DNA from: Pseudotabrizicola sp.
GTDB taxonomy: Bacteria > Pseudomonadota > Alphaproteobacteria > Rhodobacterales > Rhodobacteraceae
DNA: 64,000 bases
Assembly: GCF_030684215.1 (NCBI RefSeq)
Contig: NZ_JAUXOV010000073.1
Span: 1-64,000 of the forward strand
Direction of reading: 5' to 3'
Shown here: piece by piece, positions 7,780 to 16,926 of the stretch
How positions within the stretch are numbered: position 1 is the first letter of the stretch
Layout of the letters: the number at the start of each line of letters is the position of its first letter
Position numbers and translations under genes: made by a program
The notes under the pieces: generated by a model
Told to the model about the DNA's origin: nothing
The model's database searches: none
What the model saw: only the letters and a program-made list of their open reading frames with translations

Positions 7780-9970
7780 CACGCTGATCAACCCCGCGGA
7801 TCCGCCCAAGCGGCAGATGGAAAAGCTGATGGCGATCACGCAAGTGCTGATGCGCCGGGTGGAATCCGATACTGATGACAGCGGGGCGGCCTATGCGCAG
7901 TTTCAGCGCGCGGCAATGCTGGAAGATCAGGTGCGCGACCGCACCCGCGATCTGGAACGCGCGCTGGATCTGCTCAACGAGTCCAACGCCCGTCTGGGCG
8001 AGGCCAACCGCAGTGCCGAAGCCGCGCGGCAAAACCTTGCCAATGCGATCGAGACGATTCAGGAGGGCTTTGCGCTGTTTGACGCGGGCGATGTGCTGGT
8101 GCTGTGCAACAGCCGCTTTGGCATGCATATGGAAGATATCCGCGACGATCTACGCCCCGGTCTGCGCTTCGATGCCTATGTCGACCGGGTCAGCCTGTCG
8201 CGGTTTCTGGCGCTGCCCGATCGTGAAACCCCGCAGGACTGGGCGATCCGGCGCAAGCGGCGTCATCAGGACCGGCACGTCATCTTCAACGTGCGCATGA
8301 TCTGGGACCGCTGGGTGCAGGTCAGCGAGCATCGCACCGCCGATGGCGGCACCGTGATCTTGCAGACCGATGTGACCGATATCATCCGCAGCGAACGGCA
8401 GGAACGCGGCAAGCTTTTGGACGATCAGGCCCGGATGATCCGCGCCACGCTGGACCACATCAACCAAGGCGTTTCGATCTTTGACGCGCAGGCGCGGTTG
8501 GTGGGCTGGAATGCGCGGTTGGGTCAGTTGTTGTCGATCCCCTTGGCCCGGTTTCGGGTCGGCGCGTCGTTTGATTACCTGCTGGAGCGGTTTCGCGAGG
8601 AAATCACCCTGTCTGACGGAATGACAGATGCGCGTCTGGGGTTTTGGGTCAACGGTGCGCCGGGGCGCAGCCCGCTGTCGTTCGAGTTGCGGCGCGGCGA
8701 TGAACTGATCCTCGCAGTGTTTGCCCAAGGTATGCCCGACGGCGGCTTTGTGATGAGCTTTACCGACGTCACCGCCGAGCGCGCTGCGATTGAAGCGCTG
8801 AGCCGGGCGAATGAAACGCTGGAAGCGCGAGTGATGGACCGCACGCTGGAGCTGGAAGATGCGCTTGCCCATGCGGAACGCGCCAATGCCAGCCGGTCGC
8901 GCTTTGTGGCTGCCGCGAGCCACGATCTGTTACAGCCCTTGTCCGCCGCCAAGCTGTTCATTGCCAGTATCGGGGGCGAAGGTGTGCCGCCGTCGGCTGT
9001 TGAGGCGCTGGAAAAGGCGCAAAACGCGCTGGTGTCGGTCGAGGGAATTCTGGACGCACTGCTGGATATATCAAAACTTGAATCGGGTCGCGCGGCGGTG
9101 TCGGTGGGGCAGGTGGCCTTGCGCCCGATTCTGACCCAGCTGGAAGCCGAATTTACCGCCATCGCTGCGGCCAAGGGCCTGCGCCTGACAGTGCGCGCTG
9201 TCGATGCGGTGGTGATGACCGACCCCGCCTATCTGCGCCGGATTTTGCAAAACCTGATCGGCAATGCCATCCGCTATACCACGCAGGGCCGTGTCGTGGT
9301 GGCCGCGCGCAAACGTGGCGCGATGACCCGGCTAGAGGTCTGGGACACCGGCCCCGGCATCCCGGATGAGGAACAAGACAACATATTCAAAGAGTTTCAC
9401 CGCCTGAACGCCCGCGCCTCTGCCAGCGAAGGCATGGGGTTGGGGCTAGCGATTGTGGAACGGGCCTGCGCGCTTTTGGGGCATCCTCTGGGCCTGTCGT
9501 CACGGCTGGGGCGTGGCACCTGTTTCATGCTGCAGGTGCCTTCGGTCACAGCGGAAGACACAATGCCCGTGCCCCATCCCGTCCCACCGCGCCCGCGCAT
9601 GCGACTTCAGGGCAAGATCGGCTTTCTGGTCGAAAATGACCCCGATCTGTGTCGCGCTCTTAGCCTGTTGCTGGAAAAATGGGGCCTGTCGGTTCTGGAT
9701 GCTGCGTCGGGTGAACAGGCGCTTGCGCTGATTGATGAACTGGGGATTTTGCCGGATTTCTTTCTGGTCGATCACCAATTGGGCGATGGCATGACCGGAG
9801 TGGATTTCATCCTTGCCCTGCGCCGTCTGCATGGCGATGTGCCCACGCGGCTTGTGACTGCAGATCGCAGGCCGCAGGTTCATGAACAGGCACGGCTGGC
9901 CGGGGTAGAGGTCATGATGAAACCGATTGACGCCCGCGCGCTGGAAAGCTTTTTGCGCGATCTTGATTAG
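7772..9970 (+). CDS. NahK-like hybrid histidine kinase (coiled coil, PAS, PAS, HisKA, HATPase, REC)
   Basis: The 732-residue protein lacks membrane segments. A coiled coil (about residues 45-95) leads into two PAS domains (GFALFDAGD and GVSIFDAQA), a second coiled coil, and a kinase core with phospho-His in AASHDLLQPLSAAKL. The N-box is NLIGNAIRYT, the G-boxes are TGPGIP and GMGLGLAIV, and a C-terminal receiver has its acceptor Asp in FFLVDHQLGDGMTG. Soluble PAS-PAS hybrid kinases paired with FIST proteins are the NahK type, which pass phosphate on to separate partners. The LuxR-type regulator two genes upstream is the obvious candidate. The cox operon begins 83 bp downstream. Confidence 0.85.
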   Translation: MIDTLINPADPPKRQMEKLMAITQVLMRRVESDTDDSGAAYAQFQRAAMLEDQVRDRTRDLERALDLLNESNARLGEANRSAEAARQNLANAIETIQEGFALFDAGDVLVLCNSRFGMHMEDIRDDLRPGLRFDAYVDRVSLSRFLALPDRETPQDWAIRRKRRHQDRHVIFNVRMIWDRWVQVSEHRTADGGTVILQTDVTDIIRSERQERGKLLDDQARMIRATLDHINQGVSIFDAQARLVGWNARLGQLLSIPLARFRVGASFDYLLERFREEITLSDGMTDARLGFWVNGAPGRSPLSFELRRGDELILAVFAQGMPDGGFVMSFTDVTAERAAIEALSRANETLEARVMDRTLELEDALAHAERANASRSRFVAAASHDLLQPLSAAKLFIASIGGEGVPPSAVEALEKAQNALVSVEGILDALLDISKLESGRAAVSVGQVALRPILTQLEAEFTAIAAAKGLRLTVRAVDAVVMTDPAYLRRILQNLIGNAIRYTTQGRVVVAARKRGAMTRLEVWDTGPGIPDEEQDNIFKEFHRLNARASASEGMGLGLAIVERACALLGHPLGLSSRLGRGTCFMLQVPSVTAEDTMPVPHPVPPRPRMRLQGKIGFLVENDPDLCRALSLLLEKWGLSVLDAASGEQALALIDELGILPDFFLVDHQLGDGMTGVDFILALRRLHGDVPTRLVTADRRPQVHEQARLAGVEVMMKPIDARALESFLRDLD

Positions 9971-9977
9971 CTTGTAC

Positions 9978-9996
9978 CATAGTCCTACGACTTATG
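9978..9996. promoter_or_regulatory. Imperfect palindrome in the coxG leader (candidate operator)
   Basis: CATAGTC-CTAC-GACTTATG forms an inverted repeat (CATAGTC/GACTATG) with one extra T in the right arm. It lies 58 bp upstream of the coxG start and just after the hybrid kinase stop. Symmetric sites of this size are typical for LuxR-type regulators, but binding by the neighbouring regulator is only inferred. Confidence 0.35.
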
Positions 9997-10053
9997 TTCC
10001 ATAGCGCAGCCCCGACCCGCCGCATAAGCTGCTGCCAAGGGAGACTGACAACC

Positions 10054-10602
10054 ATGCAAATGAGCGATACCCGCGAGATCAAGGCCGCGCCATCCGAGGT
10101 TTGGGCGGCGATCCTGAATCCTGACGTGCTGAAGGCCTGTATCCCCGGCTGCACCGAAGTCACCGGCAACCGCGATGACGGGTTTGAGGCCACCGTGACC
10201 CAAAAGGTAGGCCCGGTGAAGGCAACCTTCAAAGGTGCGGTAACTCTGTCTTTGATCACCGAAGGTGCTGCTGTGACCATCTCGGGTGAGGGCAAGGGCG
10301 GGCCTGCGGGCTTTGCCAAGGGCGGCGCGGTGGTCCAGCTTGAACCGATCCCCGAAGGCACTCGCCTGTCATACGAGGTAGAGGCTAATGTCGGCGGCAA
10401 GCTGGCACAGCTTGGCAGCCGGATCATTGATGGCTTTGCCAAAAAGATGGCTGATGAATTTTTCAACCGCTTTCAGACAGCCGTTGAAGGGCCAACCGAA
10501 CCCGAAGTTTTGGAACCCGATGTTGCGGCCGAAGGCAACGACGAGGGCTCTGACGGGGCCGAAGGCCAGAAAAAGGGCTGGTTCAAGCGCCTGATCAGCT
10601 GA
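10054..10602 (+). CDS. coxG: CoxG-like carbon monoxide dehydrogenase accessory protein (SRPBCC fold)
   Basis: The 182-residue product starts with [29 protein letters not shown], the typical opening of CoxG proteins, and ends in an acidic linker followed by [10 protein letters not shown], a basic/hydrophobic tail that may touch the membrane. CoxG proteins are START/SRPBCC-fold factors that attach CO dehydrogenase to the membrane or feed electrons to quinone. The ATG at 10054 is preceded by AAGGGAGA; the frame is open upstream but without family similarity. It is the first gene of the coxG-S-L-M unit, 41 bp before coxS. Confidence 0.85.
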   Translation: MQMSDTREIKAAPSEVWAAILNPDVLKACIPGCTEVTGNRDDGFEATVTQKVGPVKATFKGAVTLSLITEGAAVTISGEGKGGPAGFAKGGAVVQLEPIPEGTRLSYEVEANVGGKLAQLGSRIIDGFAKKMADEFFNRFQTAVEGPTEPEVLEPDVAAEGNDEGSDGAEGQKKGWFKRLIS

Positions 10603-10643
10603 ACCAAAAATCTAACCCAGGGCAATTCCAAGGGAGGAAAACC

Positions 10644-11129
10644 ATGACAGAAGTCACGATGACCGTGAACGGAAAATCCGTCTCGGCACAGGCCGAGGGG
10701 CGCACCCTTTTGGTCAACTACCTGCGCGAAGGGCTGGGGCTGACCGGCACCCATGTCGGCTGCGATACTTCGCAATGCGGGGCTTGTGTTGTGCATGTCG
10801 ACGGCAAGGCTGTGAAATCCTGCACCGTGTTTGCGATGGATGTCGCAGGGGCGCAGGTTCTTACGATTGAAGGCATGGCCAATGCTGATGGCAGCCTTGG
10901 CGTGGTGCAACAGGCGTTTCAGGACCATCACGGCCTGCAATGCGGGTTCTGCACTCCGGGTATGGTGATGACCACCGCCGCTTTGCTGGCCGACAATCCG
11001 CGCCCGACCGAAGCGGAAGTGCGCCACGAGCTGGAGGGCAATATCTGCCGCTGCACCGGCTATCATAACATCGTCAAAGCGGTTCTCGCCGCGTCCGGTC
11101 AGGACGCAGGCGCGATGGCTGCGGAATAG
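10644..11129 (+). CDS. coxS: CO dehydrogenase-like small subunit, two [2Fe-2S] clusters
   Basis: The 161-residue protein has the plant-ferredoxin-type cluster motif ([13 protein letters not shown] plus a later Cys) in its N-terminal half and the second cluster motif (QCGFCTPGM and [12 protein letters not shown]) in its C-terminal helical domain. This is the iron-sulfur subunit of xanthine oxidase-family hydroxylases, passing electrons from the molybdenum site to FAD. A strong ribosome site (GGGAGG) precedes the ATG. CoxL follows after 9 bp. Confidence 0.92.
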   Translation: MTEVTMTVNGKSVSAQAEGRTLLVNYLREGLGLTGTHVGCDTSQCGACVVHVDGKAVKSCTVFAMDVAGAQVLTIEGMANADGSLGVVQQAFQDHHGLQCGFCTPGMVMTTAALLADNPRPTEAEVRHELEGNICRCTGYHNIVKAVLAASGQDAGAMAAE

Positions 11130-11138
11130 GGGGGTAAG

Positions 11139-13517
11139 ATGCCAAAAGATACCGGAATAGGCGCCTCTACCAAGCGCCGCGAAGATATTCGCTTTCTGAC
11201 GGGGCGCGGGGTTTACACAGATGACCTGAGCCTGCACGGCCAGACCTTTGCCGTCATGGTCCGCTCTACGGTGGCGCACGGCCGGATTGTGTCGATTGAC
11301 ACTGCGGCGGTAGAAGCCATGCCAGGCGTACTGGCCGTATTCACAGGCGAGGATTTCAAGGATGTTGGCGGCAACCCGGCGGGCTGGCTGATCAACAGCC
11401 GCGACGGCACGCCAATGCGCGAACCCAAGCGCCCGGTGCTGGCGCATGGCAAGGTGCGCCACGTGGGCGACGCCTATGCTGCCGTGATCGCGGAAACCTA
11501 TGCACAGGCCAAGGATGCAGCACAGGTGCTGTCCGATGCCACGGTGATCGAAGACCTGCCCGCTGTCGTTGATATGCGCGGCGCTGTCGCCGATGCGTCC
11601 AACCGCGTGCATGACGAGATTCCCGACAACGTCTGTTTTGACTGGGGCTGGATCGAGGACAACCGCGCCGCTGTGGACGCCGCCATGAAAGCCGCCCCGC
11701 ATGTGGTGACGCTGGAATTGACCAACAACCGGCTTGTGCCCAATGCAATGGAGCCGCGCGCCAGCATTGGCGAGTATTTCCCCGGCACTGGCGACTACAA
11801 GCTGACCACCACCAGCCAGAACCCGCACCTGACGCGGCTTCTGGTCTGCGCCTTTGTGATGGGTATTCCGGAAAACAAGCTGCAAGTGGTGGCCCCCGAT
11901 GTGGGGGGCGGTTTCGGGTCCAAAATCTATCACTACGGCGAGGAAGCCTTGGTGCTGGCCGCCGCCAAACGGCTGGGCCGCCCGGTGCGCTGGACGGCAG
12001 AGAGGACCGAAAGCTTTCTGTCCGACGCCCATGGCCGCGACCATGTGACCAAGATCGAGATGGGCTGCACGCTTGAGGGCGATATCCTTGCGATCCGCAC
12101 GGAAACGCTTGCCAATGTCGGTGCATATCTGTCGAACTTCTCGACTGCCACGCCGACCTTCCTGCATGGCACACTGATGGCGGGGCCGTATAAGGTGCCG
12201 CATGTCTATGTGAACGTGAAAGCCGTTTTCACCAACACCGCCCCCGTTGATGCTTACCGCGGTGCGGGGCGTCCCGAGGCGACCTATAGCATCGAGCGCG
12301 TGGTCGATAAGATGTGCCGCGAGCTGGGTCTTGACCCGTTCGAAGTGCGCCGCCGTAACCTGCTGACGCCCGATCAGTTCCCCTATACCACGCCCGTCGG
12401 GCTGGTCTACGACACCGGCAACTATCAGGCCACGCTGGATAAGGCCGTGGAACTGGCCGATGTGGCGGGATTTGAGGCCCGGCGCGCCGACAGTGCCAAG
12501 CGCGGTAAGCTGCGCGGCATGGGTCTGTCCACATGGATTGAGGCTTGCGGGATTGCACCGTCGCATCTGGTCGGTGTCTTGGGCGCGCGCGTTGGTCTTT
12601 ATGACGCCGCGACAGTGCGGGTGAATGCGACGGGCACCATTTCGGTGATGACCGGTGCGCATAGCCACGGGCAGGGGCATGAAACCGTGTTCCCGCAGAT
12701 TGTCGCGGAAAAGCTGGGCATTGATGCGTCAAGCGTGGAAATCGTGCATGGCGATACGGCGAAGATTCCGTTCGGCATGGGGTCTTATGGCTCTCGCAGT
12801 CTTGCAGTTGCGGGGTCGGCCATGGACCGCGCCATCGACAAGATCATCGCCAAGGGCAAAAAGATTGCGGCCCACATGCTGGAAGCGGCAGAGGGTGACA
12901 TCACATTCGCCGACGGAAAGTTCAGCGTGGCGGGCACCGACAAGGCCAAGACCTTCGGCGAAATCGCCTTTTCGGCCTATGTCCCCCACAACTATCCGCT
13001 GGAAACGCTGGAGCCGGGGCTGGAGGAAACCGCCTTCTATGACCCGGCCAACTTCACCTATCCCGCAGGCGCCTATATCTGCGAGGTTGAGGTGGACGAG
13101 GGCACCGGCAAGGTCGATGTGGTGTCCTTCACCTGTGCCGATGACTTTGGCAACGTGATGAACCCGATGATTGTTGAGGGTCAGGTGCATGGCGGTGTGG
13201 GGCAGGGCATTGGTCAGGCGGTGCTGGAAAGCACGACCTATGACGAAAATGGCCAGCTTCTGACCGGGTCGTACATGGATTACGCGATGCCGCGCGCCGA
13301 TGACGTGCCGTTCTACACGGTCGATCATTCGTGCAACACGCCGTGCACCCACAATCCTCTGGGGGTCAAGGGCTGCGGCGAGGCGGGGGCGATCGGCTCT
13401 CCGCCTGCGGTGGTCAATGCGGTGATCGACGCGCTGCAACGTGGCGGCCACACCCATGTGACACATATCGACATGCCCGTCTCGCCCAACCGGGTGTGGC
13501 AGGCGATCAACGCGTAA
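11139..13517 (+). CDS. coxL: CO dehydrogenase-like large (molybdopterin) subunit, form II
   Basis: The 792-residue protein is a molybdopterin-binding large subunit of the xanthine oxidase family. Visible are [20 protein letters not shown], the active-site loop AYRGAGRPE at 372-380, [27 protein letters not shown] and the closing [16 protein letters not shown] with its catalytic Glu. Form I CO dehydrogenases carry AYXCSFR, with a copper-ligating Cys; this protein has AYRGAGR, the form II signature, so CO oxidation as its main activity is not assured. Aldehyde or other hydroxylation is possible. The set lies between coxS and coxM; no coxD/E/F maturation genes are in the window. Confidence 0.9.
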   Translation: MPKDTGIGASTKRREDIRFLTGRGVYTDDLSLHGQTFAVMVRSTVAHGRIVSIDTAAVEAMPGVLAVFTGEDFKDVGGNPAGWLINSRDGTPMREPKRPVLAHGKVRHVGDAYAAVIAETYAQAKDAAQVLSDATVIEDLPAVVDMRGAVADASNRVHDEIPDNVCFDWGWIEDNRAAVDAAMKAAPHVVTLELTNNRLVPNAMEPRASIGEYFPGTGDYKLTTTSQNPHLTRLLVCAFVMGIPENKLQVVAPDVGGGFGSKIYHYGEEALVLAAAKRLGRPVRWTAERTESFLSDAHGRDHVTKIEMGCTLEGDILAIRTETLANVGAYLSNFSTATPTFLHGTLMAGPYKVPHVYVNVKAVFTNTAPVDAYRGAGRPEATYSIERVVDKMCRELGLDPFEVRRRNLLTPDQFPYTTPVGLVYDTGNYQATLDKAVELADVAGFEARRADSAKRGKLRGMGLSTWIEACGIAPSHLVGVLGARVGLYDAATVRVNATGTISVMTGAHSHGQGHETVFPQIVAEKLGIDASSVEIVHGDTAKIPFGMGSYGSRSLAVAGSAMDRAIDKIIAKGKKIAAHMLEAAEGDITFADGKFSVAGTDKAKTFGEIAFSAYVPHNYPLETLEPGLEETAFYDPANFTYPAGAYICEVEVDEGTGKVDVVSFTCADDFGNVMNPMIVEGQVHGGVGQGIGQAVLESTTYDENGQLLTGSYMDYAMPRADDVPFYTVDHSCNTPCTHNPLGVKGCGEAGAIGSPPAVVNAVIDALQRGGHTHVTHIDMPVSPNRVWQAINA

Positions 13518-13532
13518 AGGGAGGGGACCACA

Positions 13533-14321
13533 ATGCATAACTTCGAATTTGTCAAACCCTCCAGCATCGCGGATGCGGCTCTTGCCCTGTCGGGTGAGGG
13601 CGCGCAACCCCTGTCGGGCGGGCAAACCTTGCTGCCGACCATGAAGCAGCGGTTGGCTGCACCCGAAGTGCTGGTCAGCCTGACCGGCATTGCCGAGATG
13701 CAGGGCGTCTGCACCGGGGATGGCGGCCTGCACATCGGGGCGGCCACCCCGCATGTGGTGGTGGCGCGTGAGGCGGCAAGCCATTTCCCGGCGCTTGCCG
13801 CCCTTGCGGGTGGCATTGGTGACCCGGCGGTGCGCAACCGGGGCACCATCGGTGGATCGGTCGCCAACAACGATCCCGCCGCCTGCTATCCGGCGGCGGT
13901 ACTGGCCTCTGGTGCGGTGGTGGTGACCAACCGGCGCAAGATAGAGGCGGATGACTATTTTCAGGGCATGTTCACCACGGCGCTGGAAGAGGGCGAGTTC
14001 ATCACCTCAGTAGTTTTTCCGATCCCGCAAAAGGCGGCATACGTAAAGTTCAACCAGCCCGCCAGCCGCTTTGCGCTGACGGCGGTGTTCGTCGCCAAGT
14101 TTGACGGCGGCGTGCGGGTGGCGGTGACGGGGGCCTCTAACAACGGAGTGTTCCGTTGGGCCGAGGCCGAGGCGGCGTTGTCTGCCGATTTCGCGGCGTC
14201 TGCCATTGCAGGGCTGACCGTCCCGGATACTGATATGATCAGTGATCTGCACGGGTCTGCGGCGTATCGCGCCAATCTGGTCAAGGTGCTGACCGGACGC
14301 GCAGTCACTGCCGCGCGGTGA
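13533..14321 (+). CDS. coxM: CO dehydrogenase-like medium (FAD) subunit
   Basis: The 262-residue protein has the FAD-binding motifs [12 protein letters not shown] and [27 protein letters not shown], characteristic of the flavin subunit of CO dehydrogenase/xanthine oxidase enzymes (family length about 260-290). It accepts electrons from CoxS. The gene order here is G-S-L-M, as usual for form II sets, and a strong bidirectional terminator follows within 15 bp, marking the end of the operon. An ATG at 13533 with GGGAGGGG upstream is a clear start. Confidence 0.9.
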   Translation: MHNFEFVKPSSIADAALALSGEGAQPLSGGQTLLPTMKQRLAAPEVLVSLTGIAEMQGVCTGDGGLHIGAATPHVVVAREAASHFPALAALAGGIGDPAVRNRGTIGGSVANNDPAACYPAAVLASGAVVVTNRRKIEADDYFQGMFTTALEEGEFITSVVFPIPQKAAYVKFNQPASRFALTAVFVAKFDGGVRVAVTGASNNGVFRWAEAEAALSADFAASAIAGLTVPDTDMISDLHGSAAYRANLVKVLTGRAVTAAR

Positions 14322-14333
14322 TCTGACAATACG

Positions 14334-14367
14334 AAAAAGCCCCCGGTCGCAAGACCGGGGGCTTTTT
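14334..14367. terminator. Bidirectional terminator between coxM and kpsE
   Basis: An AAAAAGCCCCCGGTC stem, a GCAA loop and GACCGGGGGCTTTTT form a perfect GC-rich hairpin flanked by A-run and T-run. It can terminate coxM (plus) and the capsule export gene (minus). Confidence 0.9.
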
Positions 14368-14389
14368 CATGGGCTGGATCTGGTGCCGG

Positions 14390-16117
14390 TTAGGCAGAGA
14401 CCTGTTCGCGCAAGATCGCCGCTGTCATCGACACCATCAAATAAATCCCGGCAAAGATCAGCAGTGCCACCATCGTATTTTCAAATGCGCGGGGATAGGT
14501 CGCCTCATCCGGGGGGACCGGGCTGACCGAAACCGACAGATAGCGCACCTGACGGTTGGCATCGGTGCGCGCGGTTTCCATGGATTGCAGCGATTGCGCC
14601 AGCAGAAGTTGCCGGGTCTGCACGTCCGCCTGCGCGACCAGCAATTCAGACTGCACCTGAGCCAGCGATTTGCCACCCCCCACGCCCTGCGTCAAACGCG
14701 ACCGCAAGGTGGCAATCTCAGCGTCCAGCGTGCCAATGCGGCGGCGCAGTGGTTCCATCCGTGCGACATTGGGGTTGGTGTTTGATTCCATCTGCGCAAG
14801 GCTCAGCCGGTCTTGGCTCAGCTGCGTTTCAAGCTGCCCGATCTGGGTGGTGATCAGGCTGACCTCCACCTCTGACGACAGGATCTTGAACTGCTCTTGA
14901 AGGTCCACGACCTTGCGCTGCGAGGTCAGCATCGCTGCTTCTGCAAGCTCGTATGACTCGCGCGCGCCTTGCATCTGGTCGGCGCGCAGGCGTTGCGTCA
15001 GGTGATCGACCTGCTCTTCCGCATAGCTGATCAGCGCGCGCGAAAAATCTGCTGACACCTGAGGCTCGGCGGCAATCACCTCCATCTTGATGATGCCTTC
15101 GGTGGGGTCATAGGCAATTTTGACATTGCGCTGATAGACCTTATAGGCCGCCTCACGCGTGGCATCGGCGTTCAGGCGTTGAATCGGGTCAATCTGGGGT
15201 TGGGCAAAATGGGCGATAAATTTCTTGTCGTCATCCAGGCGCATCATCGCATCGCGTGATTGCAGATAGCCCTGCACCGCAATCGAATCCTGCGATGTGG
15301 CAAATTGGGTGCCCGACAAAAGGCCGCCCATTCCCTGCGCGCCAGCAGGATCGGCCTGTTGGATCACGAATTCGGCCTTGGTCGCATAAAGCGGGGTGGC
15401 GACAATATAGTAATACCAGCCAGCCAGCAGCGTGGGCAGTCCGACAAAGAAGAACAGACGCGCCATCAACAACGCTGACCGGCGGCGACGGCGCTTGGCC
15501 AGGTCACGCTGAATGCGCTGGATGTCTGACATGTGGGATTCTTCGGCGCGTACTTCGGTCGAGGGAACCTTGATCGGCTTTATTGTCTGGGGCAGTTGCA
15601 CCCCATCGCCGCGCGGCCCCACCGTCAGCGCCCGCGATGACGGGTCTGGGAATGTGGCAGGCGTGTCATCATCGCCCTCGGCGCTGATCAGTCCAAGAAT
15701 GGTTGATTTCTGGAACGGGTCCAGCCCGGCCGCTCGCAGCAGACGCACGGCGTCAAAATCAGATGTGGCGGGCATGCCGTATTTTTGTGCCATGCGCCGG
15801 GCAAGACGCAACTGGCGCCCCGTCAGACCCTCTTTGCGGATCTGGTCGAGATCTGTGGGATTGGCTTGTGCCGCCGCCATGGTTGTGGGCGCAGGCCGAT
15901 GGGCACTGGCATCCATCATTGCAACCGTCTGATCTGTCGCCGTGGGAAAGGGATCGGGGCCAAAGCCGTCATCTGTCACCGGTGGCACGGGTTGGGTCAT
16001 ACGGACGGGTATGGCGGCGGTGTTGGCCGGCCGCTGCCGCAGAACAAGAGGTGGCGGCGCGCTGACCGGATCGGGTCGGCGCAGATTGTAGCGTTTAACC
16101 CTTAGCTTGATAGTCAT
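14390..16117 (-). CDS. Capsule polysaccharide export inner-membrane protein (KpsE/BexC/CtrB-type)
   Basis: The 575-residue protein has a long proline-rich cytoplasmic N-terminus (about 210 residues, including a small helical EGLTGRQLRLARRMAQKYG block). A basic KRRRRR stretch precedes the first membrane helix (LFFFVGLPTLLAGWYYYIV), followed by a large coiled-coil periplasmic region and a second helix near the C-terminus (TMVALLIFAGIYLMVSMTAAI). This is the PCP-3 polysaccharide co-polymerase layout of KpsE/CtrB proteins, which bridge the ABC exporter and the outer-membrane channel. Its start overlaps the end of the ATPase gene by 23 bp; another ATG is 18 bp upstream at 16135. No kpsM permease or kpsD is adjacent. 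Confidence 0.85.
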   Translation of the reverse strand: MTIKLRVKRYNLRRPDPVSAPPPLVLRQRPANTAAIPVRMTQPVPPVTDDGFGPDPFPTATDQTVAMMDASAHRPAPTTMAAAQANPTDLDQIRKEGLTGRQLRLARRMAQKYGMPATSDFDAVRLLRAAGLDPFQKSTILGLISAEGDDDTPATFPDPSSRALTVGPRGDGVQLPQTIKPIKVPSTEVRAEESHMSDIQRIQRDLAKRRRRRSALLMARLFFFVGLPTLLAGWYYYIVATPLYATKAEFVIQQADPAGAQGMGGLLSGTQFATSQDSIAVQGYLQSRDAMMRLDDDKKFIAHFAQPQIDPIQRLNADATREAAYKVYQRNVKIAYDPTEGIIKMEVIAAEPQVSADFSRALISYAEEQVDHLTQRLRADQMQGARESYELAEAAMLTSQRKVVDLQEQFKILSSEVEVSLITTQIGQLETQLSQDRLSLAQMESNTNPNVARMEPLRRRIGTLDAEIATLRSRLTQGVGGGKSLAQVQSELLVAQADVQTRQLLLAQSLQSMETARTDANRQVRYLSVSVSPVPPDEATYPRAFENTMVALLIFAGIYLMVSMTAAILREQVSA

Positions 16118-16754
16118 AAAGCTGCTTCGCCTCATCCAGAGTGTCGAAAATGTATAGCTGCCCGTTGCGCAGAACAGCGGCCTGTTTGCAGAACTTTTCC
16201 AAGGTCTGCGCCTGATGGCTGACGATCACCACGGTTGATCCTTGCAAGCGCTCGCGCAGAATGCGGCCAGCCTTGCGGTTGAATTCAACGTCGGTGGTGG
16301 CGGGCATACCCTCATCAATCAGGTATATGTCAAACTCCAGCGCCAGCATCAGCGCGAAGGAAAAGCGCGCCCGCATGCCTTGGCTATAGGTGCCGACCGG
16401 CATGTCGAAATAGTCCTCGATCCCGCACAGCCAACGGCAGAAACTTTCCACATAGTCCGGGTCCAGCCCATACAGCCGCGCAACATAGCGACTGTTTTCG
16501 GTCGCGGTATGCTTGTTGACCACGCCGCCCATGAACCCAAGCGGAAACGAGATCCTGCTGGTGCGGGTGACGCGTCCTTCGTCTGGTTTCTCCAGACCAG
16601 CCATCATGTTGATGATCGTGGTCTTGCCCGCGCCGTTCGGGGCAAGAATGCCAAGCGACTGGCCAATATCCACCCGGAACGACGCCCGATCAAGAATGAT
16701 CTTGCGCTGCTTTCCGGTCCAGAAGGACTTTGACACACCCTCGAACTCGATCAC
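16095..16754 (-). CDS. Capsule polysaccharide ABC transporter ATPase (KpsT-type)
   Basis: The 219-residue ABC ATPase has a Walker A written APNGAGKTT (first Gly replaced by Ala), the YSQGMRARF signature that replaces LSGGQ in KpsT/Wzt-type exporters, the Walker B IYLIDEG and the H-loop IVSHQ. KpsT-type proteins power export of capsular polysaccharide with the KpsM permease. The permease is missing from this locus; only the downstream KpsE-type gene is linked. The permease may be encoded elsewhere. The Ala in Walker A is tolerated in some P-loops and is not proof of inactivity. Confidence 0.85.
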   Translation of the reverse strand: MIEFEGVSKSFWTGKQRKIILDRASFRVDIGQSLGILAPNGAGKTTIINMMAGLEKPDEGRVTRTSRISFPLGFMGGVVNKHTATENSRYVARLYGLDPDYVESFCRWLCGIEDYFDMPVGTYSQGMRARFSFALMLALEFDIYLIDEGMPATTDVEFNRKAGRILRERLQGSTVVIVSHQAQTLEKFCKQAAVLRNGQLYIFDTLDEAKQLYDYQAKG

Positions 16755-16926
16755 CCGTCGCCCCTTGCCCGCCTAACATCGTCGGTCGCATCATGGACCT
16801 TCGCCAGGCTATGCGCCAATGGCTAATCCAGTGTTTACGACCTTCTGCCTCAGTTTCTTTTGCCTAAAAGATAGGCCAGCTTTCGGGCAGCATTATGTCC
16901 GATCACCTTGCCATTGGGCAAGTCGC

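Noticed and set aside
6691..7839. Long minus-strand ORF opposite the FIST gene
   Set aside because: It is rich in His, Gln and Arg, has no family features, and mirrors the high-GC codons of the real gene.
10473..12680. 735-codon minus-strand ORF opposite coxS and coxL
   Set aside because: It is an antisense shadow with biased composition; the plus strand encodes clear cox subunits.
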